DNA from: Aliiroseovarius pelagivivens
Lineage (GTDB): Bacteria > Pseudomonadota > Alphaproteobacteria > Rhodobacterales > Rhodobacteraceae
Reading direction: 5' to 3'
Assembly (NCBI RefSeq): GCF_900302485.1
Contig: NZ_OMOI01000002.1
Span: 310,001-374,000, forward strand
Length of the DNA: 64,000 nt
The notes below the pieces were generated by a model, which was not told the origin of the DNA, did no database searches, and saw only the letters and a list, made by a program, of their open reading frames with translations. Position 1 is the stretch's first letter. Every line of letters begins with the position of its first letter. Positions 60,571-64,000 of this stretch are shown here, piece after piece. The translations under genes were made by a program, and so were the position numbers.

Positions 60571-62511
60571 ATGCCCCGACACACGCTTGTCACAGCTGCC
60601 CGCAACGAAGGGCCCTATCTGGTCGAATGGATTGCATGGCACCGGATGATCGGCTTTGACCGGATCGTGATTTTTGACGACCCTTCGCAAGACGGCTCAA
60701 CCCCGTTGTTGCAGGCATTGGCTGACGCGGGCGTAATCAATCACGTCGACAATTCCGATCCAGAGGCTGCCCTAGACCACGCCACCCGCGCGTTGAACAA
60801 AGCGGTGAACCTGCCGGATGTGCAGGACGCCGACTGGGCAATGGTGCTGGATGTGGACGAGTTTTTGGTTGTTCACACCGGGGACGGCAGCCTTGAGACG
60901 CTGCTGGCCACCGCCCCGGATGCACAAGCGATCAGCCCTTGCTGGCGATTCTTCGGGGATTGCGGACAGACGGCATTTGTCGACGCCCCCGTAGCACTGC
61001 AATTCACCTGCGCCGCGTCCGATGACGCGCTGCATCAAAACCCACATCCCGGTCTGAAAACGCTGTTCCGCCCGCCCGTGGTCGAGCAACTGAAGCCGCA
61101 TCGGCCAGTACTGATTGCTGACCATCAAACCGACCCGAACTTCGTCTGGTTGAACGGCTCGGGTGATCGGTTCGATACGGGCCTGCAACAAAAGGGCTGG
61201 CGTGCGCCCGCTGGTCAGGACGGTCGAGACCTGTGCGAAGTGCACCACTATAAGATCCGCAGCACGGAAAGCTTTGTTCTGCAATCGCTTGGTTCAAGCC
61301 TTCCCGGCAGCGACACCCAGAACTATGCGGCCAGCGCCTATGCCCGGTTCAACTGCAACGCCCAGCGCCGCCCGGTGATGCTGCCCTTCGCCACCCGACT
61401 GTCGGCGCAGATCGAGGCGCTGATGAACCTGCCCGGTGTGCGCACAGCGCATCAGGACTGTGTCGCGGCACATATGCAGGCGATCACCAAGATGCACGCA
61501 GAACTGAACCCTGAGAGTCCCGAGGATGCGGCGCTCTTGGCGTTTATGGCACCGCCTTCAGATCAGGCAGAAGAGTTCGCTTCGGAAGAAAGTGCCCCTG
61601 CTGTGCAGATCGACACCGCCCCGCGCTGGCTGGCTGATTTCCGCCGTAGCGATCATCGGAAAGGGTTTTATCAGTCGCTTCCCAAATGTGCGCTGCAATT
61701 CGCAGACCGGGAATCGGACGTCCTGATCGTGTCCTTCGACAACCTGTCCAGCGTCAATGACCCCGCTCTGTCGCGCGAGACTTGGGGCTATCCCTTCTAT
61801 CGTGACGAAGGTTGGTCGCATCTGGGCGTGCTTGCGTTCGAACGCTATTGGTACCGCGACGACGACCTGTTTGACGCGTTCGAGAAGCTGGCCGCAGAGG
61901 GATTCTTTCAAGGCTACAAGAAAGTAGTCCTGACCGGCACCTCGATGGGGGCTTATGCCGCCACAGCCCTTGCCGATCTGGTGCCGGGCTGCACGGTATT
62001 GGCATTCTCTCCGCAATCCACGCTGGATGAAGGGCTGGTTCCATGGGAAGAGCGCTTCAACTCTGGCCGAAAACAGGATTGGTCCGGTCGCTACGCGGAT
62101 GCGGCCCGACATTGCAGCCAAGCCGATCAGGTTTTTGTGGTGTATGACCCCTATTTTGAACCCGACGCCCGTCACGCCGCGCGCTATGACGGGACGAACA
62201 TCACCTTTCTGAAAAGCTGGTACTCCTCGCATAAGTCCGCGCTGTTTCTGCGCCGGGCCGACATCCTGAAAACACTCGTGCGTGATGCAGCGGACGGGCA
62301 ACTGACGCCCGCGCGTTACTATGCGCTTTACCGCACTCGGCGTGACCTTCCGTGGTTTCTGAACGGATTGGCCGACCGGTTACAGGCGCGAGGCCGGGAT
62401 CAGCTTGCATTGCAACTGGCTGAATGGCTATCTGATCACAACCACACCGCCCTTGCGAACAAGGTGAAGCAGCGGCACCCAACAGGCAAAACGGATAAGA
62501 TAAACACATGA
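60571..62511 (+). CDS. Glycosyltransferase (GT2/GT92-like) fused to an alpha/beta-hydrolase-like domain
   Basis: 646 residues. Residues 1-300 form a Glyco_tranf_2_4-type domain: VTAARNEGPYLVEWIAWHRM, then MVLDVDEFLVV with the metal DxD near 92 and EVHHYKIRSTESF. Residues 370-600 look like an alpha/beta hydrolase: the nucleophile elbow GTSMG puts Ser458, followed by a likely Asp526 (VYDPYFEPD) and His554 (YSSHKSALFL). No membrane helix is seen. It follows rfbA after 1 base and overlaps the GT61 gene by 4. It may transfer a sugar and modify or release an ester on the same polymer; the hydrolase role is inference. Confidence 0.85.
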   Translation: MPRHTLVTAARNEGPYLVEWIAWHRMIGFDRIVIFDDPSQDGSTPLLQALADAGVINHVDNSDPEAALDHATRALNKAVNLPDVQDADWAMVLDVDEFLVVHTGDGSLETLLATAPDAQAISPCWRFFGDCGQTAFVDAPVALQFTCAASDDALHQNPHPGLKTLFRPPVVEQLKPHRPVLIADHQTDPNFVWLNGSGDRFDTGLQQKGWRAPAGQDGRDLCEVHHYKIRSTESFVLQSLGSSLPGSDTQNYAASAYARFNCNAQRRPVMLPFATRLSAQIEALMNLPGVRTAHQDCVAAHMQAITKMHAELNPESPEDAALLAFMAPPSDQAEEFASEESAPAVQIDTAPRWLADFRRSDHRKGFYQSLPKCALQFADRESDVLIVSFDNLSSVNDPALSRETWGYPFYRDEGWSHLGVLAFERYWYRDDDLFDAFEKLAAEGFFQGYKKVVLTGTSMGAYAATALADLVPGCTVLAFSPQSTLDEGLVPWEERFNSGRKQDWSGRYADAARHCSQADQVFVVYDPYFEPDARHAARYDGTNITFLKSWYSSHKSALFLRRADILKTLVRDAADGQLTPARYYALYRTRRDLPWFLNGLADRLQARGRDQLALQLAEWLSDHNHTALANKVKQRHPTGKTDKINT

Positions 62512-63620
62512 CTTTAAGTGCCCCCTCGCTGGCTGACAGCATCTCGGACAAGATTGACGTACTGGACAACGCGCTTGTCGTGCCGCCCCCTAAAGGGGAC
62601 GCCAACCGATCCGTTCAGAAGTCGGGCGTTCTGGATGCTGACGGCAATTTCGTCGCCAACAGCATAACATGGCGCAACACCAACCAGATCAACCTTGAAC
62701 CCCCCATGCCTGCGGCCGAAGACATCGTCGAACTAAAGGGCAGGTACATGTTCGCGGGCCCCCTGTTTGGCCATTTCGGTCACTTCCTGGTGGAAAGCAT
62801 TTGTCGCTTCTGGGCTGTGGATCAACTGCGTGACAAAATTGACGGAGTGGTCTGGGTTCCCAAATTCCAGAACCGCCCACAGCACGTTCTGAACGTCTTC
62901 AAGCCTCTGTCCGAAATGCTGGGCATCGACGTTCCCCTGTTCAACATTGAAGACCCGACCCGCGTTGAAAAGCTGTACGTCCCGCAGCAGGGCTTCGGCA
63001 TGTTCGACATGATCGAAGGCGCACCCGAATTCCGTGATTTTGTGAACCGCATCAGCGATCACGCTCCGGCCCCCAAAGGCCCGGAAAAAATCTATGTCTC
63101 ACGCACGCAACTTCCCCCGCAACGCGGCAGTATTCTGGGCGAGAAGTTTCTGGAAGAGAAGCTTGAGGCCGAAGGCTATGTGCCTTTCCATCCGCAAAAG
63201 CACAACTTCCAAGAACAGATCGAAGCCTATCGCGCCGCACGCTACATTGTATCGACCGATTGCTCGCCTTTGCATCTGGCGGCACTTGTGGGTGACGCCG
63301 ATCAAAAAGTGGCCTGCATCGCCCGGCGCGCAGGAAATCTGGACCAGTACTTTGCCCGCCAGATGAAAGCCTTCCAAGGGATCGAGACCACCACCGTCAG
63401 CGCGCTCTTGCGCAACTGGATCCCGGAATCCGACAACCGCCCCAGCCGTGTATCCTTTGGCGAGGTCGACTTCACCGTCATGTACGAGCGTCTGAAAGAG
63501 GGTGGCTTTATCGAAGATTCCACCCCGTGGCAGCACTTGGACGACGATCAGCGGAAGGAATCCTTGGCCGAGCTGGAAGTGTCGCAGAAGCAGGCCTTCA
63601 AGCCGTTCGAAAGGAAGTAA
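62508..63620 (+). CDS. Glycosyltransferase family 61 (DUF563) protein
   Basis: 370 residues. The GT61 pattern is seen in AGPLFGHFGHFLVESICRFW near 85, EKIYVSRTQLPPQRG near 196 and the late ARYIVSTDCSPLHLAALVGD near 243, where relatives have GxxGAxxxN/H. It probably adds a sugar to a surface polysaccharide. Coupled by ATGA overlap to the fused glycosyltransferase. No ribosome site of its own is needed. Confidence 0.85.
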   Translation: MTLSAPSLADSISDKIDVLDNALVVPPPKGDANRSVQKSGVLDADGNFVANSITWRNTNQINLEPPMPAAEDIVELKGRYMFAGPLFGHFGHFLVESICRFWAVDQLRDKIDGVVWVPKFQNRPQHVLNVFKPLSEMLGIDVPLFNIEDPTRVEKLYVPQQGFGMFDMIEGAPEFRDFVNRISDHAPAPKGPEKIYVSRTQLPPQRGSILGEKFLEEKLEAEGYVPFHPQKHNFQEQIEAYRAARYIVSTDCSPLHLAALVGDADQKVACIARRAGNLDQYFARQMKAFQGIETTTVSALLRNWIPESDNRPSRVSFGEVDFTVMYERLKEGGFIEDSTPWQHLDDDQRKESLAELEVSQKQAFKPFERK

Positions 63621-63674
63621 TTCGACCCGCCGTGCAGACCCCAAGTGTGCAAACCTAAGCAGGAGCACCACATC

Positions 63675-64000
63675 GTGACCGATCCTCTTTCGACGCTCGC
63701 AATCCTGCACGGCACCGATAAGTTCGGCTATCACGACTACACGCCCAACTATTTCAAACTGCTGGCGCATCTGCGCGACAAGCCAGTGAAAATCCTCGAG
63801 ATCGGCGTCGGCGGCTATGCTGACGTCGACCGAGGTGGGCAGTCCCTGAGAATGTGGCGCGACTTCTTCAAGAACGGGGAAGTCACCGGGATCGACATTC
63901 AGAAAAAGACCTTGGATTTTGGCCCTCGGGTCAAGATCCTTCAGGGCAGCCAGGTTGACCCAGATTTTCTGCACGAGGTGATCGCAGAACGCGGTCCTTT
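63675..64000 (+). CDS. Class I SAM-dependent methyltransferase (5' part; cut by window edge)
   Basis: GTG 63675 with AGGAG 9 bases upstream gives MTDPLSTLAILHGTDKFGYH, then the SAM-binding motif VKILEIGVGGYADVDRGGQS, and LRMWRDFFKNGEVTGIDIQK for the acidic loop; 108 residues are visible. The N-terminus resembles MycE/macrocin-O-methyltransferase-like proteins found in polysaccharide and natural-product clusters. It likely methylates a sugar of the polymer made by the upstream genes. Confidence 0.82.
   Translation, partial: MTDPLSTLAILHGTDKFGYHDYTPNYFKLLAHLRDKPVKILEIGVGGYADVDRGGQSLRMWRDFFKNGEVTGIDIQKKTLDFGPRVKILQGSQVDPDFLHEVIAERGP

Noticed and set aside
1..64000. CRISPR array, rRNA operon, insertion sequence with transposase
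   Set aside because: No regularly spaced repeats, no rRNA sequence and no transposase-like frame were seen in the window.

Overview
The window looks like a chromosomal segment of a marine Roseobacter-group alphaproteobacterium (Rhodobacteraceae). The evidence is the moderately high GC content, TRAP and tripartite tricarboxylate transporters, a pssA-psd-pmtA phosphatidylcholine route, GTG/TTG starts, and an inositol cluster with iolD, iolC, iolB and several Gfo/Idh/MocA dehydrogenases. This is judged from gene content and protein sequence read by eye; no database search was run.

Left part (1-25 kb). A myo-inositol catabolic cluster (1-9.5 kb) is split by a divergent control region holding a perfect 18-bp LacI-type palindrome. 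It includes an unexpected phytanoyl-CoA-dioxygenase-like oxygenase. Next come a membrane ferric reductase-like flavocytochrome, an Asp/Glu racemase-family protein with a LysR regulator, and a divergent unit of DadA-like amine oxidase, TRAP transporter (P, Q, M) and a BASS-like permease. The phospholipid operon psd-pssA-pmtA and the NAD operon nadA-nadB-nadC follow.

Middle part (25-56.8 kb). This looks like an integrated island. The 5' half of a tRNA-Gly(TCC) gene with its promoter lies at 24.95-25.06 kb next to a tyrosine integrase. The same 114-bp segment recurs at 56.70-56.81 kb as the start of an intact tRNA-Gly(TCC). Between them lie a small integrase/excisionase-like/HTH module, a Rieske oxygenase with a PanB-like protein and LysR regulator, a metallophosphatase, and a large divergent catabolic locus around an IclR regulator. 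The left arm of that locus encodes a TctCBA transporter, SDR, aldehyde dehydrogenase, Tm-1-like protein and ScoAB. The right arm encodes a phospho-lyase-type class III PLP enzyme, an APH-type kinase, an MBL protein, a flavin hydroxylase, a DUF2783 protein, a VOC protein and hmgA-maiA-fahA. The two arms can be read as one pathway: an amino-alcohol is phosphorylated, deaminated/dephosphorylated to an aldehyde, oxidised to an acid, hydroxylated to homogentisate, cleaved to fumarate and acetoacetate, and the acetoacetate is activated by ScoAB. hmgA carries an in-frame amber codon. A second flavin hydroxylase plus DUF2783 pair follows, with a LuxR-type regulator, a Bcr/CflA exporter and a LysE exporter broken by a nonsense codon.

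Right part (56.8-64 kb). The dTDP-L-rhamnose operon rfbC-rfbB-rfbD-rfbA runs into surface-polysaccharide genes: a glycosyltransferase fused to an alpha/beta-hydrolase-like domain, a GT61 glycosyltransferase, and a methyltransferase cut by the window edge.
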